From Opitutus sp. (GTDB taxonomy: Bacteria; Verrucomicrobiota; Verrucomicrobiia; Opitutales; Opitutaceae), in NCBI GenBank assembly GCA_024998815.1, contig JACEUQ010000003.1, positions 323,900 through 387,899 on the forward strand: a stretch of 64,000 nucleotides of DNA. The letters are read 5' to 3'. Below are positions 18,031-26,660 of the stretch, piece after piece. Both the position numbers and the translations under genes were made by a program. The stretch's first letter is position 1. Each line of letters begins with the position of its first letter. A model generated the notes under the pieces. The model was not told the DNA's origin. It searched no databases and saw only the letters and a program-made list of their open reading frames with translations.

Positions 18031-19119
18031 ATGAAAACGTGGTTAACTTCCCTGCTCTTGCTCGCCTCGCTGCTCGCCCCTACGAGCGGCGGCGCAGCAG
18101 AGCCTGCGGACGCGCCTGCACCCACCGCAGAGCCCGCCGCGCCTGTTCCCATCGTACTGGAGCGCCTGCGCTTCGGCTCCATCTCCGTCTACACCGAGAA
18201 CGACAAGTACCTCGGCGGCACCGACGAGCACTACACCAACGGGCTGAAACTCTCGTTGCTCTCCACCGATCTGCGCAGCTTCTCCGACGACTCCGTACCC
18301 GCCCCGGTGCGCGGGCTTTCCAAACTATTCGGCAGCTGGGTCGAGCCCGACCAGGCCTACAAACTCGGCCTGACTCTCGGGCAAAACCTCTACACCCCGG
18401 CGGACACCGCCACCCCACTTTTTCAACCCAACGACCGCCCCTACGCCGCGTGGCTCTACATGGGCGTCGCCTTCCACGTCTACCACCCCGCCGCCGAAAC
18501 CGGCGGGGCCGACCGGCTCGACGTGTTTGAAATCAACGGCGGAGTGGTCGGTCCCGCCGCCTTGGGTCGCGCGACCCAGAACGGTTTCCACGACGTCATC
18601 GGGGTTGCGCATGCGGAAGGCTGGGAGCACCAAATCGAGACCGAGCCGGGCATGAATTTCGGGTACGAGCGCAAGTACCGCTTCGCCACCCGCAACGCGC
18701 GCACCGGTTGGGGCGCGGACGTGATCCCGCACGCCGGACTGAGTTTGGGCAACGTGTTCACCTACGCCAACGCCGGCTTTGAAGTGCGCGGCGGCTGGTG
18801 CCTGCCGTCGGATTTCGGCAGCAACCTGATCCGTCCCTCCGGGGATTCCAACGGCCCGCGCCGTGCCCCGTTTAACGTCCTGGTGTTTGCCGCCACCGAC
18901 GGCCGTGCGGTGGCCCGCGACATCACGCTCGACGGCAACACCTTTAGCGACAGCCCCTCGGTCGACAAAAACCCCTTCGTCGCCGACCTCTATGCCGGCA
19001 TCGGTTTGGGCACCACGCACTGGCAGTTAACCTACGCCCAAGCCTACCGCACCCGCGAATTCCGCGGCCAGGACCACCTCTCCATCTTCGGCTCCCTCAG
19101 CCTCACCTTCTTTTACTGA
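18031..19119 (+). CDS. LpxR-like lipid A deacylase (DUF2219), outer membrane
   Basis: 362 residues from ATG at 18031 with a signal peptide (LTSLLLLASLLAPTSGGAA) and a Pro/Ala-rich spacer. The DUF2219 hallmark follows: YTENDKYLGGTDEHYTNGLK, where the Asn and Asp-x-x-Tyr-Thr-Asn-Gly correspond to the active-site region of LpxR, then NDRPYAAWLYMGV, and a barrel ending SLSLTFFY. LpxR removes the 3'-acyloxyacyl chain of lipid A. Starts 119 bases after the methyltransferase stop. Confidence 0.85.
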   Translation: MKTWLTSLLLLASLLAPTSGGAAEPADAPAPTAEPAAPVPIVLERLRFGSISVYTENDKYLGGTDEHYTNGLKLSLLSTDLRSFSDDSVPAPVRGLSKLFGSWVEPDQAYKLGLTLGQNLYTPADTATPLFQPNDRPYAAWLYMGVAFHVYHPAAETGGADRLDVFEINGGVVGPAALGRATQNGFHDVIGVAHAEGWEHQIETEPGMNFGYERKYRFATRNARTGWGADVIPHAGLSLGNVFTYANAGFEVRGGWCLPSDFGSNLIRPSGDSNGPRRAPFNVLVFAATDGRAVARDITLDGNTFSDSPSVDKNPFVADLYAGIGLGTTHWQLTYAQAYRTREFRGQDHLSIFGSLSLTFFY

Positions 19120-19121
19120 AT

Positions 19122-19169
19122 GAGCTAAGAGCTTGAAGCTAATAGCTCACAGCTCCCAGCTCTTAGCTC
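19122..19169 (+). terminator. Hairpin between LpxR-like and SIS genes
   Basis: GAGCTAAGAGCT at 19122-19133 pairs with AGCTCTTAGCTC at 19158-19169, separated by 24 bases. It lacks a T run, so it may be a repeat rather than a true terminator; it ends 5 bases before the next start codon and could also affect its translation. Confidence 0.4.
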
Positions 19170-19174
19170 TCCAT

Positions 19175-19900
19175 ATGTCCCTCGCCGATACCTACTTCGC
19201 CACTGCCACCTCCATGCTCGCCTCAGCGCGCGAGAAAAACATGCCGGTTATCCGCGCCGTCGCCCCGCTCATCGGGGCCTCCATCGCCGCCGGCGGGGTT
19301 TTGCACACCTTCGGCAGCGGCCACTCCGAACTGATCGGCCGCGAGATCATCGGGCGCGCCGGCGGCCTCATGCCCGTCACCGGCCTGATCGACCCGGGCT
19401 ACGGCTTTTCCGAAAACGTGGTCGGCTACGGTTCGCGCCTGGCCGAGCGTTACGACAACCACTACCAGCTGCTCCCCGGCGAAACCATCGTCGTTATCTC
19501 CAACTCGGGCAAAAACGCCTCGCCCATCGAGGTCGCCCTCTACGCCAAAAAGAAGGGCCTGCACGTCATCGCGCTCACCTCGCTGGCCATGAGTACCACC
19601 GCGAAAACCGTCCACCCCGGCGCGCAAAATCTCCACTCCATCGCCGACTACACCTTGGACAACCTCGGGGTGACCGGCGACGCCATCACCGAGGTCGCCC
19701 CCGGGCGCTTTGCCGGCCCGACCTCGACGCTGATCGGCGCCACCCTGCTCAACCTGCTCACGCTCGAAGTGATCGACTGGCTGGTGAGCAACGGCCACCC
19801 GCTGCCGCTGGTCACCAGCCAAAACATCCCCGGCGGCATGGAGGCCAACATCGCCCTCTCCAAAACCTACCGCACCCGCCTGAGCAAACTGATCGGCTAA
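19175..19900 (+). CDS. SIS-domain sugar isomerase-like protein (UPF0309 type)
   Basis: 241 residues from ATG at 19175. The SIS core shows VLHTFGSGHSELIGREIIGR near residue 42 (phosphate-binding), VISNSGKNASPIEVALYAK near 108 and a C-terminal VTSQNIPGGMEANIAL. Proteins of this type bind phosphosugars and often sit with amino-sugar kinases or PTS genes. The sugar kinase gene begins 136 bases downstream, supporting an amino-sugar (GlcNAc or MurNAc) role; the reaction is inferred. Confidence 0.85.
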   Translation: MSLADTYFATATSMLASAREKNMPVIRAVAPLIGASIAAGGVLHTFGSGHSELIGREIIGRAGGLMPVTGLIDPGYGFSENVVGYGSRLAERYDNHYQLLPGETIVVISNSGKNASPIEVALYAKKKGLHVIALTSLAMSTTAKTVHPGAQNLHSIADYTLDNLGVTGDAITEVAPGRFAGPTSTLIGATLLNLLTLEVIDWLVSNGHPLPLVTSQNIPGGMEANIALSKTYRTRLSKLIG

Positions 19901-20035
19901 CGCGCCCCAGCGGAGGGGTTACACAGAGGGCACAAGAGGCGTCACGGAGCGCACGGAGTTCGAATCCCCATAGCCACCTCTCCGTGAACTCTGTGCCGCC
20001 TCGCGTGTCCTCGGTGTAACTTCTCCCCTTAAAAA
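19901..20035. repeat. Imperfect inverted repeat between SIS and kinase genes
   Basis: CACAGAGGGCACAAGAGGCG at the left and a complementary CGTGAACTCTGTGCCGCC tract at the right form a long imperfect hairpin of the kind common between genes in this window. No coding sequence. Confidence 0.5.
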
Positions 20036-20917
20036 ATGAAAATCGGCGTTGATGGCGGCGGCACCAAGACTGAGCTCATCCTCATCGACGAGATGGGCGA
20101 ACTCGTCGAGCGACACCTCGCCGGCGGCTGCAACCCGAGCATCGCCGGGCCCGAGGCTGCGCGCAAAACCCTCGCCACCGCCCTGTCGCGCATTCGCGCG
20201 CACCACCCGGTTTCCCACACGCTGCTATGCATGGCCGGAGCTACCAGCTTCTGGAGCGAAACCGCCGCCACCCTCCAATCCGATGAAAGCTTCGGCAAAG
20301 TCGTCGCCTGCGACGATTCTCGCCCCGTGCTCGAGCTGGCCACTGGCGGAAAGCCCGGCCTGGTTCTGCACGCCGGCACGGGCTCGTTCGTCGCCGCGCA
20401 AGCCCCCGACGGCACGCTGCACTACGCCGGCGGCACCGGCTGGCGCTTTGGCGACCCCGGCAGCGGCTACGACCTGGGCCGCCGCGCGGTTTCCAAGGCG
20501 ATCTTGGAGCTGCAAGGTTGGCAACTCACCACCCGGCTTTCGACCCTGGTTCGCGACCACACCGGCCTGACCACCGCAGCCGAAATCACGCGGCACTTTT
20601 ACCAACACTCCGAACCCAATAAGCAGATCGCCGCCCTCGCCCCCGCGCTCCTGCGCCTGGCCGCCGAGGGCGATCATGCCGCCCACCAGGTCGTCGCCGA
20701 GTCGATCACCGCGCTTTTGCAAATCGCCGAGGACGTCATCACCAAACTGTTTCCCGGCTGGCACCGCGACCTGCTACGCACCGGAGTGACGGGCCCGATT
20801 CTCACCCACGCCGCGGTGCGCCCGCTGCTGGGCACGCGCAGCTCGCTGCAACTGCGCACGATCACCGAGCCCCCGATGGAAGGCGTGCGCCGGCTGCTGG
20901 TGCGCGCGGGCGCGTAG
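20036..20917 (+). CDS. N-acetylglucosamine kinase-like BadF/BadG family ATPase
   Basis: 293 residues. ASKHA fold: phosphate 1 motif IGVDGGGTKTELILID at the start, LVLHAGTGSFVAA (phosphate 2) near residue 122, GWRFGDPGSGYDLGRRAV near 140, which is the GlcNAc kinase signature, and an adenosine motif near LLRTGVTGPIL. It likely phosphorylates GlcNAc or a related amino sugar from peptidoglycan or chitin breakdown. Paired with the SIS gene. Its TAG stop lies in the terminal repeat of a small inverted-repeat element. Confidence 0.85.
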   Translation: MKIGVDGGGTKTELILIDEMGELVERHLAGGCNPSIAGPEAARKTLATALSRIRAHHPVSHTLLCMAGATSFWSETAATLQSDESFGKVVACDDSRPVLELATGGKPGLVLHAGTGSFVAAQAPDGTLHYAGGTGWRFGDPGSGYDLGRRAVSKAILELQGWQLTTRLSTLVRDHTGLTTAAEITRHFYQHSEPNKQIAALAPALLRLAAEGDHAAHQVVAESITALLQIAEDVITKLFPGWHRDLLRTGVTGPILTHAAVRPLLGTRSSLQLRTITEPPMEGVRRLLVRAGA

Positions 20918-21104
20918 TAGGCAGTAACATTAAAGTGCCGGATCAAACCAAGGCAGTTTAGCCGCGAAAGAACGCATAGAACGCAAAGAACAAACCCTGT
21001 ATTTCTATGCGTTCTTTGCGTTCTTTCGCGGCTAAAAGGATCGAAGTGTTTTCTGTTTTTTCAGGGCCGGCAGAATGCGACATCCTGAATGTTACTGCCT
21101 ACTA
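20915..21104. repeat. Small inverted-repeat element (MITE-like), copy 1
   Basis: 190 bp bounded by perfect 17-bp inverted repeats TAGTAGGCAGTAACATT (20915-20931) and its complement (21088-21104). Inside is a long hairpin (20957-21037) of the TTTAGCCGCGAAAGAACGC type, also found at 62303-62388. The left end supplies the kinase stop codon. No ORF inside. Confidence 0.85.
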
Positions 21105-21137
21105 CTACCACTCGGCCTCGCGCGCCGCACACCGCCT

Positions 21138-21848
21138 CTACTCAGCGGTGCGTTTTTCGGCGATACGGTAACCCACCCCGCGCACCGTCTCGATCCAGTC
21201 CGCCTCGGTGCCCAGTTTCTCGCGCAACCGCCGCACATGCGTGTCAACGGTGCGCGTCTCGATCTCGGTCTCGTAGTTCCACACGTTGAGCAGCAAATGC
21301 TCGCGCGTTTGCACCCGGCCGCGGCGCTCCATCAGCAGTTTCAATAAATTAAACTCCGTGGCTGTAAGCTCCAGCGGCTGGCCGTGGAGTTGGACCACAT
21401 GGCGCTCCGTATCGATTACGATTTCGCCGACTTGAATACGCTTGGGCACCTCGGGAACGACCACCGCCAAGCGGCGCAAAATCGTCTGCACGCGCAGCAC
21501 GAGTTCTTTGGTGCTAAAGGGCTTGCAGATGTAGTCATCCGCCCCGGTTTCCAATCCCTGGATACGGTCGTTCTCCTCGGCCTTGGCGGTGAGAAAAATT
21601 ACCGGCACTTTTTTCAGCTGGGGGTCGGCCCGCAGCATGCGGCAGATCTGGATGCCGCTGAGCTCGGGCATCATCACGTCGAGGATGACCAGATCGGGCA
21701 AAAACGTGCGGGCGATGCCAATGCTGCGATTGGGGTCGTTGACGACTTCAACCTGGTAACCCTTGGCCTTAAGATGATACGCGACGAGGGTGGACACGTC
21801 AGACTCGTCGTCCACGACCAGGATTTTTTGCGGGAGAGGTTCGGCCAT
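21138..21848 (-). CDS. PhoB/OmpR-family response regulator
   Basis: 236 residues from ATG at 21848 (MAEPLPQKILVVDDE); an ATG six codons earlier is also possible. Receiver domain: DDE acidic pair, phospho-acceptor Asp in DLVILDVMMPELSG near residue 53, Thr in FLTAKAEEND and Lys in YICKPFS. C-terminal winged helix: ELTATEFNLLKLLMERRGRV and TRTVDTHVRRLREKLG, ending RGVGYRI. Overall closest to PhoB. No histidine kinase is adjacent, so its signal is unknown. Confidence 0.9.
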   Translation of the reverse strand: MAEPLPQKILVVDDESDVSTLVAYHLKAKGYQVEVVNDPNRSIGIARTFLPDLVILDVMMPELSGIQICRMLRADPQLKKVPVIFLTAKAEENDRIQGLETGADDYICKPFSTKELVLRVQTILRRLAVVVPEVPKRIQVGEIVIDTERHVVQLHGQPLELTATEFNLLKLLMERRGRVQTREHLLLNVWNYETEIETRTVDTHVRRLREKLGTEADWIETVRGVGYRIAEKRTAE

Positions 21849-21984
21849 ATCTTGGAGCGCAGGCATAGCCGAAGAGCCGACCCGCTCCCAGAGAATTTAC
21901 CCAACGTTGCACAATCGTTACAACGTCGCCGGATCGTCACCGCGTGATGGAAACTGGACTTTGGGCGCCTAAACCCAACCCACA

Positions 21985-22330
21985 CACCTCCTTGAGCTCA
22001 CGCTCAAGGCCACACTTGGCGCGGTTCACCCGGGGGACTGCATTTGTCGGGACCAGCCCCGCCCAACTCATCCCGTGTTGCGTTGGCCGACGTGGCCTTG
22101 CGCGTGAGCGCGAGGGGCTTTCTTCCGGCGCGCTTTGCGCTCCCCTCCTTGAGCTCACGCTCAAGGCCACACTTGGCGCGGCTCACCCGGGGGCCTGCAT
22201 TTGTCGGGACCAGCCCCGCCCAACTCATCCCGTGTTGCGTTGTCCGACGTGGCCTTGCGCGTGAGCGCGAGGAGCTTTCTTCCGGCGCGCTTTGCGCTCC
22301 CCTCATTGAGCTCACGCGCAAGGCCACACT
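21985..22330. repeat. Cluster of TCAC-loop hairpin repeats
   Basis: Copies of CCTTGAGCTCACGCTCAAGG near 21991 and 22147, the CCTTGCGCGTGAGCGCGAGG variant near 22095 and 22252, and a mixed copy near 22304. They alternate with a shared spacer (GTCGGGACCAGCCCCGCCCA), making two tandem units of about 155 bp that are also represented at 15590-15720. The stretch 21849-22414 holds no gene. Confidence 0.85.
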
Positions 22331-22414
22331 TGGCGCGGTTCACTTGGCGCCGCTCACCCAGCGCGACTCGCCCGATCAACTCATTCGGCACGCAACGCAT
22401 CCCACGAATGGCCA

Positions 22415-24844
22415 TCAGGGCTTCGGCTTCACCACCGCTTCCGTCAGCAACTGTTTGCCGCTGTGCAGGGGCTTCTCCGCTCCCGAGGGCAGGATCGCCA
22501 CCGCCTCAACTCCCTTGGGAATGATCGCTTCCAGCCGGAAGGTTTTACCGTCCGCACGCCAGCGACTGACCACCCGCCCGGCCGGCGTTTCCACCGTGCA
22601 CTCGGCGTTAGTCAGCGCGCCGGGATTCGGCGCGATGATGATTTTCTTCCAGCCAATCCCGCCGGCGGGCTGCCGGATCCCGCCCACGTAGCCATAATAC
22701 CACTCCATCACGTGGCCGAGCATGCAGTGGTTGAGCGACTGGTAGCCGTCCATCATCGCGTCCCAGGCCTCCGGCAGCGAAGTCAGCCCCTTTTTCAAAA
22801 TGCCACCGTAACTGCCGACTCCGTCGCGTGAATACACCCGGTGCAGCACGTCGGAGCGACCTGCCTCGGCCAGCGCGCGGATGACATACACATGGCCCAC
22901 GTCGCCCGCGGTCTGCTGCCAGTCGCGCTTTTCCAAATCAGCTATCAGGTCGTCCAGCAGCAACGCGCGGTCGGAGTCCGGAACCACGTCGGCGCACAAC
23001 GCCATGGCGTTGGCGCATTGCGGACCGCCCGAATGGCGGAGCTTGCGCGTCACCGAATCCTGAAAGTGGCGCTGGAAATCCGCCGCGATGCGGGCGTGCA
23101 GCGCATGATAGGTTTTCGCCTCCTCGGGCAGACCAAGCACTTCGGCCGCCTGGGCAACCGCCCGCGCGCAAAGCGCCCAGGTGGCGGTGGCCGACAGGTT
23201 GGCCGGGGTAAAGCGCGAGGGTCCCGGTTTCTCGCCGTGGCCGTAATCGTACCAGTCGCCCAACCCGCCCGGGGCTAGCCCGTCCTTGGCCTCGGTCTGA
23301 ATGTAGTCGGTGAACTGGCGCATCATCTCGAAGTTGTCGCGCAAGATTTGCACGTCGCCGTACCACTCGTAATGCCGCCAGGGCAGCAGCGCCGCCGCCG
23401 CGCCCCACTCCACCGTCCACTGGAAACCGGCGCCAAACTTCGGATATCCTGGGGCCACCGTGCGCACCCGGCCACTGGGCTCCTGGGCGTCGCGCACGTC
23501 ACGGATGATTTTAGCGAACCACGTGCGGCAGTCGTAGCGGTACTGAAAACTGGGAGCGAGCAGGTAGGAGGTCTCCAGCCAGCCGAGCTTTTCGCGGTGC
23601 GGGCAGTCCGTCATCACCCAGCTCATGTTGGCGCGCATGGCAGCATCGATGATCCGGTGCGTGCCGTTGTAGAGTTCGCTCGACGTCTTGAACGTGCCCG
23701 CCTCGGGCAACGCAGCGCGCACGTCGACTAGCTCCAACCGGCGAATCACGGGCAGGTTGTGGGGATTAGGATGACCCGGCTGAACCGCCCCGGTGACCTC
23801 GACAAATTGCATGCCGAGATAAAACGAACCCCACTGGCGGGTCAGCGATTGGCCGTCGGTGATGATCTCGCAACCGACCACGTAATCTCCAAACAGCCGG
23901 TCTTGCGCATTCTTGTGTTCGCCGCAGCGAAAACTCACCCGGTCGCCGGCCTTGCCTCCCGCCAACTCAACGCGCAACTGCGCGGCCATGTTTTGCGGAA
24001 AACTGTAGAGGAACGTCGCCGGTGCCTCCGCAGGCACAGCGGCTGGCTGAGCACCCGGTTGCTCGGTGTCGGGCGAGGCGTTCACCGGCGCGGGCGCTTG
24101 TGTTTGCGCCTGTCTGACAGAGATCGGCTTCTGGTGGGCGAAGGTTGAAATGCAGGGAAAGAGCTGCGGCTCCAGCCGGGCCGCGGGCGTGGGGGTTTCA
24201 CGTGCCGTTTGCCAAGTGCGGTCGTCGAAACCCACCCGGTCCCAGCCGGGCAATTGCCGGCGCGCATCAAAATCCTCGCCGGCGTAGATGTGCGAGAAAA
24301 CCACCGGGCCGTCCGCCAGGCGCCACGAGGCATCGGTGCCGATGCGCACCACGGTGCCGTCTTTTTGGGTGGCGGTGATTTCCGCGCACAGCAGGAAGGG
24401 CTCGCTGGGGGTGCGCTGGACGCCTCCTTTATTATAACGGCCAGCGGGCGGGTTGGGGTTATGCCAAAAGGAATTATAGAGCATCACGCCGAGACAGTTC
24501 GGGCCGGCCACCAGCGCGGGGGTCAAATCGAAGTCGCGGTAATAAAGGGTCTTTTCATAGTCCGACCACGGCTGGTTGATGGCCGTGGCGGCCAGCGGCC
24601 GGCCGTTGAGGCTGACCTCGTAATCGCCCAGGCCGATGATGCGCAGGGTGGCACTTTTCGGCTTGGCCGAGAGGGTGAATTCCTTGCGGAAAAGCGGGCC
24701 GGCCGCGTCCGCCGCGCGCCCGACCGGTGGGGCGATGAACTTGGCTTGTTCGAACTCCGCCGCGCTGGCGGAAAGGACGAGGACCGTCATGCTGGCGAGT
24801 CCGAGAATGAGTCGGAGCTTGGAGCGTAAACGCGGGAAGGTCAT
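22415..24844 (-). CDS. Secreted alpha-L-rhamnosidase, GH78
   Basis: 809 residues with a signal peptide (LILGLASMTVLVLSASAAE). N-terminal beta domains carry SLNGRPLAATAINQPWSDYEKTL-type sequence of Bac_rhamnosid_N, then a Pro/Ala-rich insertion (about 245-275), then the (alpha/alpha)6 catalytic domain with TDCPHREKLGW near residue 415 (general acid Glu region) and WTVEWGAAAALLPW and GLGDWYDYG further on. It removes terminal L-rhamnose from polysaccharides or glycosides outside the cytoplasm. A C11 run lies 6 bases upstream of the start codon. Divergent from fucO. Confidence 0.93.
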   Translation of the reverse strand: MTFPRLRSKLRLILGLASMTVLVLSASAAEFEQAKFIAPPVGRAADAAGPLFRKEFTLSAKPKSATLRIIGLGDYEVSLNGRPLAATAINQPWSDYEKTLYYRDFDLTPALVAGPNCLGVMLYNSFWHNPNPPAGRYNKGGVQRTPSEPFLLCAEITATQKDGTVVRIGTDASWRLADGPVVFSHIYAGEDFDARRQLPGWDRVGFDDRTWQTARETPTPAARLEPQLFPCISTFAHQKPISVRQAQTQAPAPVNASPDTEQPGAQPAAVPAEAPATFLYSFPQNMAAQLRVELAGGKAGDRVSFRCGEHKNAQDRLFGDYVVGCEIITDGQSLTRQWGSFYLGMQFVEVTGAVQPGHPNPHNLPVIRRLELVDVRAALPEAGTFKTSSELYNGTHRIIDAAMRANMSWVMTDCPHREKLGWLETSYLLAPSFQYRYDCRTWFAKIIRDVRDAQEPSGRVRTVAPGYPKFGAGFQWTVEWGAAAALLPWRHYEWYGDVQILRDNFEMMRQFTDYIQTEAKDGLAPGGLGDWYDYGHGEKPGPSRFTPANLSATATWALCARAVAQAAEVLGLPEEAKTYHALHARIAADFQRHFQDSVTRKLRHSGGPQCANAMALCADVVPDSDRALLLDDLIADLEKRDWQQTAGDVGHVYVIRALAEAGRSDVLHRVYSRDGVGSYGGILKKGLTSLPEAWDAMMDGYQSLNHCMLGHVMEWYYGYVGGIRQPAGGIGWKKIIIAPNPGALTNAECTVETPAGRVVSRWRADGKTFRLEAIIPKGVEAVAILPSGAEKPLHSGKQLLTEAVVKPKP

Positions 24845-25145
24845 TGGATTGGGGGGGGGGGTACCAGCGCAATTGAGTCTTTTGGAGGCAGAAGGGCGAG
24901 GGATTTAGCCCAAGCACAGTTTCCAGGCCGGGCAGGTTATGGCGGTTTGATCATGTATCCGTGTGCCCCGGCCTCGACCGCGCAAGACAGGTCGGGGCCA
25001 ATGCTGTTTCAGCCGTTCACCAAGCGCCGTTTCCCTCCGCTTCAGCTATCACCTGCGCTTCTGGGCTAGTTTCAAAATCGTTCAACTTATCTCAATTACT
25101 ATCTAATCGCTGGGCTTGAGCGGGGTCATCCGCTACGCTGCCTGG
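24845..25145. promoter_or_regulatory. Divergent intergenic region between rhamnosidase and fucO
   Basis: 301 bp. On the rhamnosidase side a G11 run (24851-24861) occupies the ribosome-binding position. On the fucO side an A/T-rich stretch (about 25070-25110) could hold the promoter. I see no clear operator palindrome. Confidence 0.4.
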
Positions 25146-26303
25146 ATGGCTAATCGTATTATCCTTAACGAAACGTCCTACTTCGGTCCGGGTTCACGCA
25201 GCGTGCTTCCTGACGAAATCAAACGCCGCGGCTTCAAAAAAGCGCTCTTCGTCACCGACAAGGAACTGATCAAATACGGGGTGGCCCAGAAGGTCCTCTC
25301 CGTACTCACCGCGGCGGGCATCCCCCACGTGATCTACGACGACATCAAGCCGAACCCGACGATCGCCAACGTCACCCAGGGCATCGCCGCGTTCAAAGCC
25401 TCCGGCGCCGATTTCATGGTCGCGATGGGCGGGGGTTCCTCGATCGATACCGCCAAAGCGATCGGCATCGTGGTCAACAACCCGGAGTTTGCCGACATCA
25501 CTTCGCTCGAGGGGGTCGCTCCCACCAAAAACCGCAGCGTGCCGATCATCGCCCTGCCCACCACCGCCGGCACCGCAGCCGAGGTGACCATTAACTACGT
25601 GATCACCGACGAAAAGGCGGTGAAGAAGATGGTCTGCGTGGACCCCAACGACATTCCTGTGCTGTCGATCGTCGACGCCGAGTTGATGTATTCGATGCCC
25701 AAGGGCCTGACTGCCGCCACGGGCATGGACGCGCTCACCCACGCCATCGAGTGTTACCTCACCCGCGCCGCCTGGACCATGTCCGACATGTTCGCGTTGC
25801 AGGCGATCAAGATGATCGCGGCCAGTCTCGCCGAAGCGGTTAACACCCCGACTTCCTCAGAGGCGCGCAACGGCATGGCGGTGGCCCAATACATCGCCGG
25901 CATGGGCTTTTCCAACGTCGGTCTGGGCATCGTGCACTCGATGGCGCACCCGCTCGGCGCGTTTTACGACACCCCGCACGGCATCGCCAACGCCGTGCTC
26001 CTGCCCTACGTGATGGAGTACAACGCGGCCGCCGCCGCCCCCCGTTACCGGGAAATCGCCCGCCAGATGGGCGTGGCAAACGTGGACGCGATGAGCGAAG
26101 CCGAGGCGGTGAAGGCCGCGATTGGCGCGGTCAAGGCCCTCTCCAAGGCGGTGGGTATTCCGGAAAAACTACGCGAAATCGGGGTTAAGGAAGTGGACCT
26201 GCCGTGCCTGGCGGTGGCGGCGTTTGGTGACGTGTGTACGGGTGGCAATCCCCGCACCACCTCGGTTCCCGACATTTTGGGGATTTACCAGACGGCGTTT
26301 TAA
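25146..26303 (+). CDS. fucO: Lactaldehyde reductase, iron-containing alcohol dehydrogenase
   Basis: 385 residues from ATG at 25146, the normal FucO length. NAD-binding MVAMGGGSSIDTAKAIG near residue 95 and PTTAGTAAEVTINYVI near 138; metal ligands fall in GMDALTHAIECYLTRAAW (Asp, His) and GLGIVHSMAHPLGAFYDTPHG (two His). It reduces L-lactaldehyde, from L-rhamnose or L-fucose breakdown, to 1,2-propanediol. Next to a rhamnosidase, which supports the role. Confidence 0.9.
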   Translation: MANRIILNETSYFGPGSRSVLPDEIKRRGFKKALFVTDKELIKYGVAQKVLSVLTAAGIPHVIYDDIKPNPTIANVTQGIAAFKASGADFMVAMGGGSSIDTAKAIGIVVNNPEFADITSLEGVAPTKNRSVPIIALPTTAGTAAEVTINYVITDEKAVKKMVCVDPNDIPVLSIVDAELMYSMPKGLTAATGMDALTHAIECYLTRAAWTMSDMFALQAIKMIAASLAEAVNTPTSSEARNGMAVAQYIAGMGFSNVGLGIVHSMAHPLGAFYDTPHGIANAVLLPYVMEYNAAAAAPRYREIARQMGVANVDAMSEAEAVKAAIGAVKALSKAVGIPEKLREIGVKEVDLPCLAVAAFGDVCTGGNPRTTSVPDILGIYQTAF

Positions 26304-26426
26304 GAAACGAAAAGAGGGGCGGGCGGGCGGCGCTAACCTGTAAAGCCGCGCTCCCCCCAAGGCTTAACCCTCGGCACCTTCGCATCCGAACCCTCCACGG
26401 CTAGCCAACCCGTTTCGCCCGGCCAG

Positions 26427-26449
26427 AGTGTCACCTAATGGGTGACACT
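26427..26449. terminator. Hairpin downstream of fucO
   Basis: AGTGTCACC-TAATG-GGTGACACT, 9-bp perfect stem. The same stem with a TATTA loop overlaps the MATE gene stop at 44727-44749, so this is a repeated hairpin and possibly a terminator. Confidence 0.5.
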
Positions 26450-26597
26450 ATCTGCGGACCCAACGTCCGGAGGGAGCGCTAGCAAGGGGACTGCACTTAC
26501 AGGGAGCTTAAACCGGCTCCGGCAGGCTGAGTCAGGTTGGGGGCGTTTTAGTCTTTGCAGTTTCACATGAATGATTCTCATGGGCCGCTGCAACGCC

Positions 26598-26628
26598 GTC
26601 CCGCCTGAGTAATTCACTCAGGCGGGAC
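26598..26628. terminator. Strong hairpin upstream of amtB
   Basis: GTCCCGCCTGAGT (26598-26610), loop AATTC, ACTCAGGCGGGAC (26616-26628), a perfect 13-bp stem ending 32 bases before the amtB start. It may end upstream transcription or act in the amtB leader. The rest of 26304-26660 shows no gene. Confidence 0.5.
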
Positions 26629-26660
26629 AACTCTCCACGCCCATCCTTGAATTTTTAACC

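Noticed and set aside
26304-26660. Sigma-54 promoter before amtB
   Set aside because: GG and GC elements near 26540 are 13 and not 10 bases apart, so they do not fit the -24/-12 pattern.
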